Shown piece by piece: positions 16,960 to 26,011 of a stretch of DNA of 28,967 nt (position 1 is the first letter of the stretch; every line of letters starts with the position of its first letter). The notes under the pieces are model-generated. The model worked only from the letters and a program-made list of their open reading frames with translations. It made no database searches and had not been told where the DNA came from. Position numbers and translations under genes: made by a program. Origin of the DNA: an uncultured Dorea sp. (GTDB lineage Bacteria; Bacillota; Clostridia; Lachnospirales; Lachnospiraceae); the NCBI GenBank assembly GCA_910584575.1, contig CAJUBG010000002.1:70151-99117 (forward strand), read 5' to 3'.

Positions 16960-18744
16960 ATGGAAAAGACAAGAAAAATCAATCGAATTATTATTTATTA
17001 TAAAAAATATGGATTTAGGTATGTAGCAAGATTTTGTATTGAGAAAGTATTAAAATTAGAAGAAAAGAGATATCATAAATTATATAGAAAGACACTTCTT
17101 AGTGAAGAAGATGTGAAAAAACAAAAAAAAGAATATTTTGCATACATGCCCAAATTTTCAATAGTAGTGCCGTTATATAGAACTCCAGAAACATATTTGA
17201 GAAATATGGTAGAATCGGTATGTCAACAGACTTATCAAAACTGGGAATTGTGTTTATCTGATGGAAGTGGTATAAATTCTTCTTTAAAGAAAATTTTAAA
17301 TGAGATTGTCCAACAAGAAAAAAGAATTAAGGTCATAGAAAACCCTTGCCAACTCCATATTTCGGAAAATACAAATAAGGCATTGACTTTATGTACCGGA
17401 GATTATGTGGTATTTATGGATCACGATGATTTGCTTGCAAGGGATGCACTTTATCAATGTGCTAAAGTAGTAAATAGAGACCCTGAGATAAAGATAATTT
17501 ATACGGATGAAGATAAGGTGAGCATGGATGGGAAAAAGCATTTTCAGCCATGCTTTAAACCGGATTTTAATAAAGATCTGTTAAATTCGACAAATTATTT
17601 TGGGCATTTGGTTGTGGTTGATAAAGGGATTGTGGATCAAGTGGGAGATTTTCGCCCAGAATATGATGGCGCTCAGGATTATGATTTTGTTTTAAGATGT
17701 ACTGAGATAACTGAGAAAGTATATCATATCCCAAAGATTTTATATCATTGGAGAATGCACAGAGGCTCAACAGCAGATAATCCGGAAAGTAAAATGTATG
17801 CATTTGAAGCTGGTGCGAATGCGATACGCGCTCATTATGAAAGAATTGGTATAAAAAATGCAAAAGTAAGACAGACTAAATGTTTAGGAATTTATAGAAC
17901 ACGATATGTTTTGCAAGAGAAGCCTAAAGTAACGATTATCATACCGAATAAGGATCATGTTGATGATTTAAAAAAATGTCTTTTTTCTATAGAGTGTTGT
18001 CGTTATTCTAATTATGAGATTATAATTATTGAAAATAGTAGTAAAGATGAAAAAACATTTGCTTTTTATGAGAATATACAAAAAAAGAATAAATCAGTAA
18101 GAATATTATACTGGGACGGAGAGTTTAACTATTCTGCGATAAATAATTATGGTGTAAAATATGCAAATGGGGAATATATCCTTTTTTTGAATAATGATAC
18201 AGTGATGATTAATCGAGAATGTATTGAAGAATTAGTTGGTTTTTGTATGAGGAATGATGTAGGTGCAGTCGGAGCGAGACTTTATTTTGATGATGATTCA
18301 ATCCAGCATGCAGGTGTAGTAGTGGGACTTGGGGGAATTGCTGGACATATTTTTTTGAATACACCAAAAGATCAAGTAGGATATTTTGGACGTATCATAA
18401 CACAGCAAAATTATAGTGCAGTTACAGCTGCTTGTATTATGGTAAAGAAAAAAGTATTTGAGAAAATAGGAGGTTTTGATACACAATTTAAAGTTGCGTT
18501 TAATGACGTAGATTTATGTTTGAGAATTAGAGAAAAAGGCTATCTGATCGTCTATAATCCGTATGCCGAATTATATCATTATGAATCGAATACCAGAGGA
18601 AAAGAAGATACTCCAGATAAAATAGAAAGGTTGAATAAAGAGAGTATAGTATTTAGAAAAAGGTGGGGAAAACTGTTGGAAAAGGGAGATCCATATTATA
18701 ATAGGAATTTATCAATAGAGAGAATGGATTGCAGATTTAAGTAA
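16960..18744 (+). CDS. Tandem GT2-GT2 glycosyltransferase, both domains intact
   Basis: 594 residues, paralogous to the preceding gene along its whole length. N-terminal GT2 domain about 66-280 with 'CLSDGSG' (Asp101), 'FMDHDDLL' (Asp154, Asp156, Asp157), 'YDGAQDYDF' and 'HWRMHRGST'. C-terminal GT2 domain about 315-570 with 'IIENSS', 'LFLNNDT', 'FNDVDLC' and 'HYESNTRG'. Two active sites suggest two linkages or processive alternation during backbone synthesis on the inner face of the membrane. AGGAG overlaps the previous stop codon. Family members in ABC-exporter loci often transfer rhamnose; this is not shown by the sequence alone. Confidence 0.92.
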   Translation: MEKTRKINRIIIYYKKYGFRYVARFCIEKVLKLEEKRYHKLYRKTLLSEEDVKKQKKEYFAYMPKFSIVVPLYRTPETYLRNMVESVCQQTYQNWELCLSDGSGINSSLKKILNEIVQQEKRIKVIENPCQLHISENTNKALTLCTGDYVVFMDHDDLLARDALYQCAKVVNRDPEIKIIYTDEDKVSMDGKKHFQPCFKPDFNKDLLNSTNYFGHLVVVDKGIVDQVGDFRPEYDGAQDYDFVLRCTEITEKVYHIPKILYHWRMHRGSTADNPESKMYAFEAGANAIRAHYERIGIKNAKVRQTKCLGIYRTRYVLQEKPKVTIIIPNKDHVDDLKKCLFSIECCRYSNYEIIIIENSSKDEKTFAFYENIQKKNKSVRILYWDGEFNYSAINNYGVKYANGEYILFLNNDTVMINRECIEELVGFCMRNDVGAVGARLYFDDDSIQHAGVVVGLGGIAGHIFLNTPKDQVGYFGRIITQQNYSAVTAACIMVKKKVFEKIGGFDTQFKVAFNDVDLCLRIREKGYLIVYNPYAELYHYESNTRGKEDTPDKIERLNKESIVFRKRWGKLLEKGDPYYNRNLSIERMDCRFK

Positions 18745-18761
18745 ATGAGATGGGAGTTAAA

Positions 18762-20681
18762 ATGGGAAAAATCGACAAAAGAATAATAAAAAAAATGTTT
18801 CTTTGTTTCTTGTGCTCAAGTTGCATAGCACTAATAGTGTCTTTAGGAATGGCTTTGTTTGATTATTTGCAAGTAAAAGATAACCGAGAGAAATATGCTA
18901 TAAGTGATGAAAATATATATTGTGATAAAAAGTTGATAAATGAAGAAGGAAAATATGTAATTTCAAAAAAAAATGAAGAAATAGTTATTAAGTTTCAAGA
19001 AAAAACGTATATAAACAAATTGCAATATCGATATTTAGTGGCTGACTCTATTGATAAAAATTGTAAATTGAAAGTATATATGGATAATATATACGGGGAA
19101 GAAAATGTAAAAAAATTAGAAGATAATTATTTTAAAGGAATGTCACGGTCTGTAGTAAATATTAAAGGTAATGTAACAAAGATTATTTTTAAATTTCCAA
19201 CGATGAATTCGGAAATGGAATTATTTGATTTTGAAATAGATAATAGGTTTAAGTGGAATCCATATCTTTTTGTTATAATTAATACCTTTATATTTATTAT
19301 TCTTTTTCTTGTTCTTTTTATGAAGGAAGGGGCAGAACATCCAGAGGCAATAACGTTTATATGCATTAATTTTATTGCAATATGCATGTTAATATTACAG
19401 ACTCCATACTGTTCAGGATGGGATGAAGAGATTCATTTTGCTCGATGTTATAATATGGCAGTTACTTTTGATGGTGAAGAAGGGGCTCCGAGTGTAATAG
19501 ATTATCTTGTAGATAATTATGCGTGGCTTGATTTACATCATGAAATGAGTATGGAAGAACGTATAGACATGATTCGTAATATGAACGCTTTGGGGGAAAT
19601 TAGAGGCGGGGAACTGGACGCATACATTATTCAAATAAACAGTATAGGATACATTTTTCAGGTAATTGCTATTACTATTGGCAGATTTTTGAGATTACCA
19701 TTCTATTGTGTATGGATTTTGGGTAGATTGGCCAATGTGTTTTTATATTCAATAGGAATGAGTTTGGCAATATCGATTATACCGATAGGAAAAAGGCTGT
19801 TGATGTTAATATCATTAGCGCCTACTATGATTTTTTTAAGTACCACGTTTAATTATGATGTTACGGTAATTGTATTTCTTATTCTGGGAAGTTGTATCTG
19901 GATTAAGGAAATAGTAAGTGTGGATACAGTTTTTTCTTATAAGAGTAGGGCATTATATATTGGTTGTATGATTGTTGGTTGTATGCCAAAAGCAGTGTAT
20001 ATTCCAATGATATTAGGAGCATTTTTGCTCCCTTCTAAAAAGTTTTATTCTTTAAAGGATAAGTATATTTTTAAAGGGATTATCATAATATGTTTTTTAT
20101 TACTTATGTCTACCTTTATATTGCCGACATTGACAAATCCTACGGTAGGAGGAGATGTAAGAGGAGGGGATACGAGTGTTTCTCGGCAGTTAGAGTATGT
20201 ACTCCATAAACCTTTAGCTTATGGAATAGTCCTGCTGAATAATATTAGAAGAAAGTGGATTTCTTATACCACAGGAGGGGCGCTTGGGTATATAATCTAT
20301 TTTGGGAAATGTATTTCTGATGAGATATATACTATTTTATTGGTAGGAGTCGCAATCACAGATACTTATAGTGAGCAAAAGGGAACGATGAGATATACGT
20401 TTAAACATAAAATTATCTCAGCTATTATGATTTTTGCTACAATTGTTTTGATTTGGACTGCATTGTATTTGTCTTTTACGGAAGTTGGAGAGACAAAGAT
20501 TGCAGGTGTACAGGGGAGATATTACCTCCCGTTCCTTTTTTTGATTTATTTATGGTTTAGAAATGAGAAGATAGAAAATAGATTTAGTATATATAAATAC
20601 CAGCTATTTGTAGTAATGATTTCGTGTATTATGGTTATGTGTCAGATTACAGATTCTTTTTTTGCAAAATGCTGTATTTGA
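18762..20681 (+). CDS. DUF2142 polytopic membrane protein, GT-C-like side-chain transferase candidate
   Basis: 639 residues from the ATG at 18762, which follows GGGAG by 5 bases; an in-frame ATG at 18750 overlaps that site and is less likely. A first helix (about 13-33) is followed by an extracytoplasmic segment of about 120 residues, then many membrane helices. 'GWDEEIHFARC' with adjacent acidic residues, 'APTMIFLSTTFNYD' and 'GVQGRYYLPFLF' are the conserved features I associate with DUF2142, a predicted membrane family with GT-C-like topology. The acidic DEE after an early helix would be the catalytic candidate. With the DPM-like GT2 and DUF2304 protein it would form a polyprenyl-phosphate-dependent side-chain module (inference). 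A Wzy-type polymerase is the main alternative. Confidence 0.78.
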   Translation: MGKIDKRIIKKMFLCFLCSSCIALIVSLGMALFDYLQVKDNREKYAISDENIYCDKKLINEEGKYVISKKNEEIVIKFQEKTYINKLQYRYLVADSIDKNCKLKVYMDNIYGEENVKKLEDNYFKGMSRSVVNIKGNVTKIIFKFPTMNSEMELFDFEIDNRFKWNPYLFVIINTFIFIILFLVLFMKEGAEHPEAITFICINFIAICMLILQTPYCSGWDEEIHFARCYNMAVTFDGEEGAPSVIDYLVDNYAWLDLHHEMSMEERIDMIRNMNALGEIRGGELDAYIIQINSIGYIFQVIAITIGRFLRLPFYCVWILGRLANVFLYSIGMSLAISIIPIGKRLLMLISLAPTMIFLSTTFNYDVTVIVFLILGSCIWIKEIVSVDTVFSYKSRALYIGCMIVGCMPKAVYIPMILGAFLLPSKKFYSLKDKYIFKGIIIICFLLLMSTFILPTLTNPTVGGDVRGGDTSVSRQLEYVLHKPLAYGIVLLNNIRRKWISYTTGGALGYIIYFGKCISDEIYTILLVGVAITDTYSEQKGTMRYTFKHKIISAIMIFATIVLIWTALYLSFTEVGETKIAGVQGRYYLPFLFLIYLWFRNEKIENRFSIYKYQLFVVMISCIMVMCQITDSFFAKCCI

Positions 20682-20729
20682 GATTAAGTATGCTATTTTG
20701 TCAAGGTATTTTAGAATTTGATTAAAGTC

Positions 20730-20758
20730 TTGAAATAGAAAGTTTTTTTTAGTATAAT
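20730..20758 (+). promoter_or_regulatory. Internal sigma-A promoter before the 1007-residue GT gene
   Basis: TTGAAA (20730-20735), 17-base spacer with a T-run, TATAAT (20753-20758), in the 159-base gap after the DUF2142 gene. It would drive the large GT and the ABC exporter separately from the upstream genes. Confidence 0.7.
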
Positions 20759-20840
20759 AGAAACGTTATAAAAAAACGGAAGAATTAGAATTTGTTTGTA
20801 CCAAATAATATTTTTCAGTAATTGGAGAGGTAATGGATGA

Positions 20841-23800
20841 ATGAAAGAGAAAAATAAGGGAAAAAAAGGTAATATTGGAGAAACAATGTCTCAGTCTGAT
20901 AAAACGAAGATGTTTTTAAGCCACTGTTATCAACATCCCATGGATGTGCTACGGCTTGGAAAGGCGACTGTGCTATATGGCACAGAAGGAGTTAAGGCTC
21001 GTGCAGACGAATTGGCGCGAAAAGAATGGGACAGGCAGAATAGAAAAGAAGAAGTTGAAGAAGAAAGCATAGTATATAATATTAAATTCTCCATTATCAT
21101 GACTGTATATGATGGTGAGGCTACATGGCTTGAAAAAACATTATTATCTATCAAGAATCAGAAGTATAGTAATTGGGAAGTATGTATGGAAGTCATATCC
21201 CAAAATTCTAAAGTCCAAGAATATTTGGATGCGATTACTGATAATCGAATTAAGGTACAGTATTTGGAGAATAACCAAGGGAATGCTAGGGCATTAAATG
21301 AAGCAGCAGCAATGGCAAAAGGAAGTTATTTGCTTTTGATAGATAGTGGTGATGAGTTATCATCTAATGCGTTATTTGCATTTTATAATAACCTATTAAA
21401 AACAAATGCAGATGTTATATATAGCGATATGGATAGAATCGATGAAAAAGGGAAGCATTTTGCACCACTTTTCAAACCCGATTGGTCTCCAGAGTTATTG
21501 CTTTCTCAGATGTATATGAGATATCTGGTAGGATTTAAAAAGAAATTATTTGAACAGTGTAACGGATGTTCCAGTAAATACGATGGGGCAGAGATTCATG
21601 ATTTGCTTTTAAGGATGTCAGAGTGTACAGACAAAATTACACATGTATCTGAGATTTTGTATTCAAGGAGAAAATTTCAAAATTCTCAGAATTCTGATTT
21701 GATGTTTACAGCTCAATCAGCGGGGAAAAATGCAGTTCAAGCACATCTTGACCGAATGATAGGAAAAGGAGTAGCAACTGTTGGTACAATAAAGAACCGT
21801 CTTATTTATGATATTCGATATCAGCAGAAAGATTGGCCGTTAGTTTCTATTATTATACCGACAAAAGATCATGTTAATGATTTGAAGATAGCGTTAGACA
21901 GTATTTTTTCTGAGACAGTATACGATAAGTATGAAATCATAATACTAGATAATAATTCGGAAAAAGAAGAAAGTTTTCAATATTTTGATGAAATTCAACA
22001 GCAGTATGAGAATATTAGTGTGGTGCCTGCAACATATGAATTTAATTGGTCTAAGTTGAATAATCAGGGCATTAGTCTAGCAAAAGGCGATGTTTTAGTA
22101 TTTCTAAATAATGATGTGAAAGTTATAGAACCTTCATGGCTCCAACGCCTGGTTGAATATACATTACAACCAGGCATTGGAGTGGTTGGTGGACAACTTC
22201 TATATGAAGATGGAACTATTCAGCATGCTGGTGTAGTAATTGGTATGGGGGGATGGGCAGATCATGTCTACAAAGGAATGCGGCCAAAACATCAAGTAAC
22301 ACCATTTATTTCCCCTATGGTTGTTAGGAATGTTACAGCGTGTACGGGCGCATGTATGGCAATATCTAGAAAAGTGTTAGAAAAGATTGGTGGATTTGAT
22401 GAAAGATTTATCATATGTGGCAGCGACGTTGAAATATGTATCAGGGCTATTGATGAGGGATATAGGAATGTATATGTGCCGCATGCTAAACTCTATCATT
22501 ATGAATCTAAAAGTAGAGATTCATATATTCCACAAGTAGATTTTGAGTTGTCTGACATTATGTATATGGGATACCGGAAAGGCGGTGATCCATATTATAA
22601 TAAGAATTTGAGAATGGATCAATGTATTCCAGCGATCATAGAAAAATCACCGTCTGCCAAACGTGTCAAGACCTTGAATGTTGGGATTGGTATGATACGT
22701 GAGTTGCATTTCAGAAAGGTTAAGAGAGAAAAAGAAAGATTAAACTTGTTGTTGCCAGCATTGAATTCAGAATATGTATTCGGAGGAATTGCGACAGCTT
22801 TAAGATGTTTTGAGGCACTTGGAGAGGCATTAGACTGTGATATGAGAATTGTCTTGGTTGATGTGCCATTGAGTCCAAAAGCGGCAGAGAAATATGGGAA
22901 AAAATACCAGATTGTTTATCCGGAAAATGACAGTAAAGCGAAAAAGCAGATTGTTTCCATGGCAGTTAGAAAAGGTAAGACATTGGCAGTATCGGATAAA
23001 GATCAATTTATGTTTTCAGCATGGTGGACGGCATATATAGTACAGAACGAGTATAGGCAATGGGAACATAATGATAAATTAGTACCAAGACCATTCCTAT
23101 ATCTGATACAAGACTATGAACCTGGTTTTTATGCATGGTCTTCAAACTACTCATTAGCGGAATCTACTTATAGATGTGAATATCCTCAGATTGCTATTTT
23201 TAATTCGCATGAATTAATGGAGTATATGACCGTTAAGGGATATCAATTTATGCGGACATACTGTTTTGAGCCGATATTAGATCTTTTATTGAAGAAAAGT
23301 GTTCAAGAATTAGGCCATACAGTTTATAAAAGAAAGCAGATTTTAGTATATGGAAGACCAAGCGTAGCTAGAAATGCTTTTGAGATTATTGTAGAGTCCT
23401 TAAGAAAATGGGTTTCTATTCAAATAGGAGTGGAAAGCTGGACCGTATTGTCTGCGGGAGAGCAACATGAACCAGTGGACTTAGGTGAAGGGATTTATTT
23501 GAATTCTGTCGGAAAGTTGACAATTGAAGAATATGCAAAGGTATTAAGAGAAAGTTACGCAGGAATATCATTAATGATATCTCCACATCCTAGTTATCCG
23601 CCGCTAGAAATGTCTGCATTTGATGTTCAAGTGATTACGAATGGATATGCTAATAAGGATATGTCAAGTTTCAGTGAAAATATTGTATCTGTTAGCAATC
23701 TTAATGCTGTGCAGATTGCATATGAATTGAAGAAAATTTGTGACGGTTATCATACTGTTGTACCACATCGAATGGTCAATGAAGAATATATAAATGCAAA

Positions 23801-23864
23801 AGATCCGTTTGGGTTTATACAAGAATTTAAAAGTGACTTGATTGCAAATGCTGGTAAGGAATAA
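20841..23864 (+). CDS. Three-domain glycosyltransferase GT2-GT2-WsaF-like
   Basis: 1007 residues. N-terminal GT2 domain about 81-300, second GT2 domain about 334-590, and a C-terminal GT-B domain about 632-1000 resembling WsaF, the rhamnosyltransferase of Geobacillus S-layer glycan assembly ('LLLPALNSEYVFGGIATALR' region, 'LIQDYEPGFY', 'FNSHEL', 'ISPHPSYPPLEMSAF'). The second GT2 is intact ('ILDNNS', 'FLNNDVKV', 'HYESKSRD'). The first is atypical: 'CMEVISQ' where Asp is expected, and Asp168-Ser-Gly-Asp171 instead of D-x-D-D. GGAGAGG lies 11 bases before the ATG; a second ATG at 20886 (after GGAGAAAC) is possible. Two or three active sites in one chain suggest a backbone polymerase making a short repeating sequence, probably rhamnan-like (inference). 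It is followed 12 bases later by the exporter. Confidence 0.9.
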   Translation: MKEKNKGKKGNIGETMSQSDKTKMFLSHCYQHPMDVLRLGKATVLYGTEGVKARADELARKEWDRQNRKEEVEEESIVYNIKFSIIMTVYDGEATWLEKTLLSIKNQKYSNWEVCMEVISQNSKVQEYLDAITDNRIKVQYLENNQGNARALNEAAAMAKGSYLLLIDSGDELSSNALFAFYNNLLKTNADVIYSDMDRIDEKGKHFAPLFKPDWSPELLLSQMYMRYLVGFKKKLFEQCNGCSSKYDGAEIHDLLLRMSECTDKITHVSEILYSRRKFQNSQNSDLMFTAQSAGKNAVQAHLDRMIGKGVATVGTIKNRLIYDIRYQQKDWPLVSIIIPTKDHVNDLKIALDSIFSETVYDKYEIIILDNNSEKEESFQYFDEIQQQYENISVVPATYEFNWSKLNNQGISLAKGDVLVFLNNDVKVIEPSWLQRLVEYTLQPGIGVVGGQLLYEDGTIQHAGVVIGMGGWADHVYKGMRPKHQVTPFISPMVVRNVTACTGACMAISRKVLEKIGGFDERFIICGSDVEICIRAIDEGYRNVYVPHAKLYHYESKSRDSYIPQVDFELSDIMYMGYRKGGDPYYNKNLRMDQCIPAIIEKSPSAKRVKTLNVGIGMIRELHFRKVKREKERLNLLLPALNSEYVFGGIATALRCFEALGEALDCDMRIVLVDVPLSPKAAEKYGKKYQIVYPENDSKAKKQIVSMAVRKGKTLAVSDKDQFMFSAWWTAYIVQNEYRQWEHNDKLVPRPFLYLIQDYEPGFYAWSSNYSLAESTYRCEYPQIAIFNSHELMEYMTVKGYQFMRTYCFEPILDLLLKKSVQELGHTVYKRKQILVYGRPSVARNAFEIIVESLRKWVSIQIGVESWTVLSAGEQHEPVDLGEGIYLNSVGKLTIEEYAKVLRESYAGISLMISPHPSYPPLEMSAFDVQVITNGYANKDMSSFSENIVSVSNLNAVQIAYELKKICDGYHTVVPHRMVNEEYINAKDPFGFIQEFKSDLIANAGKE

Positions 23865-23876
23865 GGGAGGACAATT

Positions 23877-24653
23877 GTGTCAGTATTCATTCAAAATTTT
23901 ATCCGGTTTAGACCACTGCTGAATGAACTAATAGCCAGAGATATTAAAATAAAATATCGACGCTCTGTATTAGGAGTATTATGGACTCTATTAAATCCGT
24001 TGATGATGATGATAGTTTTATCTATTGTGTTTTCTAATCTATTTAAGTTTGATATAGAAAATTTTCCTATATACTTGTTGAGTGGACAGGTGATATTTAA
24101 TTTTTATTCAGAAGCAACAAATAGTGCAATGACCTCTATTTTGGGTAGTGCATCATTAATTAAAAAAGTGTATATTCCGAAATATTTATTTGTAGTTTCG
24201 CATATATGTTCTAGCGTAATTAATCTTGCTGCATCCTTTTCAGCGTTAATTCTTGTTATGGCCGCTATGCGTGTAGAACTGCATTATACAATTGCACTTG
24301 CTTGTATACCGATTTTACTGTTAGTTGTTTTTTCGCTAGGAGTAGGACTGATTCTTTCCGCAATTGCCGTTAAATTTAGAGATATTATGCATTTATATTC
24401 AGTATTTGTGACAGCTTTGACTTATTTGACACCAGTAATCTATCCTATGTCGATCCTTCCGGGATGGATGGTAAAAATTGTAAATGCGAATCCATTGACC
24501 AATTATTTGACAATGTTTAGAAATGTAATGATGAATCATACAGTGTTTGAAGCTAAGGATTTGGTGATTGGTGTAATAGAAGCATGTGTAGCTATGCTAG
24601 TTGGGATGTATGTGTTTTATCGTAACCAGGATACGTTTATTCTGAATTTGTAG
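23877..24653 (+). CDS. wzm: ABC-2 type polysaccharide export permease (Wzm/RgpC/TagG-like)
   Basis: 258 residues, GTG start with GGGAGG (23865-23870) 6 bases upstream. The N-terminal 'LIARDIKIKYRRSVLGVLWTLLNP' region, split here, is the classic amphipathic opening of this family, followed by six hydrophobic segments and the late 'LTPVIYPMSILP' and 'NPLTNYLTMFRN' motifs. It forms the membrane channel that exports completed lipid-linked polysaccharide or teichoic acid chains to the outer face. It is 9 bases upstream of its ATPase. Confidence 0.94.
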   Translation: MSVFIQNFIRFRPLLNELIARDIKIKYRRSVLGVLWTLLNPLMMMIVLSIVFSNLFKFDIENFPIYLLSGQVIFNFYSEATNSAMTSILGSASLIKKVYIPKYLFVVSHICSSVINLAASFSALILVMAAMRVELHYTIALACIPILLLVVFSLGVGLILSAIAVKFRDIMHLYSVFVTALTYLTPVIYPMSILPGWMVKIVNANPLTNYLTMFRNVMMNHTVFEAKDLVIGVIEACVAMLVGMYVFYRNQDTFILNL

Positions 24654-24662
24654 GTGTAGTTT

Positions 24663-25397
24663 ATGGAAAATCCGATTATAATTAAAGTGGACAATGTGTC
24701 GATGAAGTTTAATTTGTCCTCAGAAAAATTTGATAGTTTTAAAGAATATGTTATCAAACGTATAAAAGGGCAGGTGTCGATAGAAGAATTTTGGGCATTG
24801 ACGAATGTGTCATTTGAGGTACGGAAAGGAGAGTCTGTAGGGCTGATTGGATTGAACGGTAGTGGAAAGAGTACGATGTTAAAAACGATTGCAGGTGTTT
24901 TAAAGCCAACAAAGGGTACTGTTTCTGTAATTGGGACCATTGCACCGTTAATCGAATTGGGCGCTGGTTTCGATATGGATCTTACGGCGCGAGAAAATGT
25001 TTTTTTGAATGGGGCGCTCTTAGGATATACACGTAGTCAAATGCAAGGATATTATCCAGATATTGTGGAATTTTCCGAATTAATTGATTTTATGGATGTC
25101 CCAGTAAAAAACTTTTCCTCAGGAATGGTGTCCAGGCTTGCTTTCGCAATAGCAACAATAGGAATCCCAGAAATTTTAATTGTAGATGAAGTATTGTCTG
25201 TAGGAGATTTTCAATTTCAGGAAAAATGTGAGCGACGTATTCAGAATATGATAGATAATGGAACAACTATACTTTTCGTATCACACAGTATTGATCAAGT
25301 TCAAAAGATATGCAATAAGATTGTTTGGTTGGAACATGGGCATATGAAGCGCTTTGGTGATGCAGAAAAGATATGTGATGAATATAGGAGGTCATAA
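24663..25397 (+). CDS. wzt: ABC polysaccharide export ATPase (Wzt/RgpD/TagH-like), short form
   Basis: 244 residues. Walker A 'GLNGSGKST' (63-71), signature 'FSSGMVSRL' (151-159), Walker B 'ILIVDEVLSVGD' (Asp175, Glu176), H-loop His208, and the family-typical 'GAGFDMDLTARENV'. It stops right after the nucleotide-binding domain, lacking the C-terminal carbohydrate-binding domain that long Wzt proteins use to recognise a terminal cap. Export may therefore not depend on reading a chain-end modification (inference from known short and long Wzt types). Confidence 0.94.
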   Translation: MENPIIIKVDNVSMKFNLSSEKFDSFKEYVIKRIKGQVSIEEFWALTNVSFEVRKGESVGLIGLNGSGKSTMLKTIAGVLKPTKGTVSVIGTIAPLIELGAGFDMDLTARENVFLNGALLGYTRSQMQGYYPDIVEFSELIDFMDVPVKNFSSGMVSRLAFAIATIGIPEILIVDEVLSVGDFQFQEKCERRIQNMIDNGTTILFVSHSIDQVQKICNKIVWLEHGHMKRFGDAEKICDEYRRS

Positions 25398-25408
25398 GGA
25401 GTAAGGTT

Positions 25409-26011
25409 GTGAAAAAATGGTTGAAGTATATTATAGCAGGAGTGATTGTTGTTTTAGTATGTTTTGCATATGCTCATATTGATAAGGCGAATAATATTTA
25501 TGACACAAGAACCGATAATAGTTCTTATGTACAGGTAAGTATATTGGCAGATTCTTATGTATCACAGTCATTTCGGTGTCCAGAGGATAAAATGGACGGA
25601 ATAGCGGCTAAAATACTACTGAATGGAGGCTCAGAAGAAGGAGAATTGGTTTATTCCATTTATGACGAGAGTGGAAGAGAGCTAAGAAAGGGTGGATTTT
25701 CTGTTAATGACATCAAAAGTGGAAAGATAAATCTCATAAAATTTAATGAGTCAATAAAGGGGAGCAAAGATAAATTATATACTGTTTTTTTTGAGCAAAA
25801 AGGTTTACATGATGGTGAGAGTTTAGGAATTTATTATGATCCTGTCGGGAGAAAATCAGGAGAGCTGAAAGTTAATGAAGAAAAAGTTGAAGGAACAATG
25901 GTTTTTCGGTCAATAACCCACAGATTTGATTTGGAAACTTTTATTGTTGTTTTAGGATTTGTTATTTATTTTGTTCTCTTTTTTAAAATTTTATATAGGT
26001 TATTTTCGTAG
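25409..26011 (+). CDS. Membrane-anchored protein of unknown function with extracytoplasmic beta domain
   Basis: 200 residues from a GTG start (AAGGAG upstream), 11 bases after the ABC ATPase. One N-terminal helix (about 6-23) and one C-terminal helix (about 175-197) flank an outward-facing domain of about 150 residues with alternating beta-strand pattern ('DSYVSQSFRC', 'YSIYDESGREL', 'LYTVFFEQ', 'LGIYYD'), resembling jelly-roll carbohydrate-binding folds. I do not recognise a named family. Two-helix anchoring and its position directly behind the exporter suggest a role in receiving, binding or attaching the exported glycan outside the membrane, but this is inference. Confidence 0.78.
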   Translation: MKKWLKYIIAGVIVVLVCFAYAHIDKANNIYDTRTDNSSYVQVSILADSYVSQSFRCPEDKMDGIAAKILLNGGSEEGELVYSIYDESGRELRKGGFSVNDIKSGKINLIKFNESIKGSKDKLYTVFFEQKGLHDGESLGIYYDPVGRKSGELKVNEEKVEGTMVFRSITHRFDLETFIVVLGFVIYFVLFFKILYRLFS

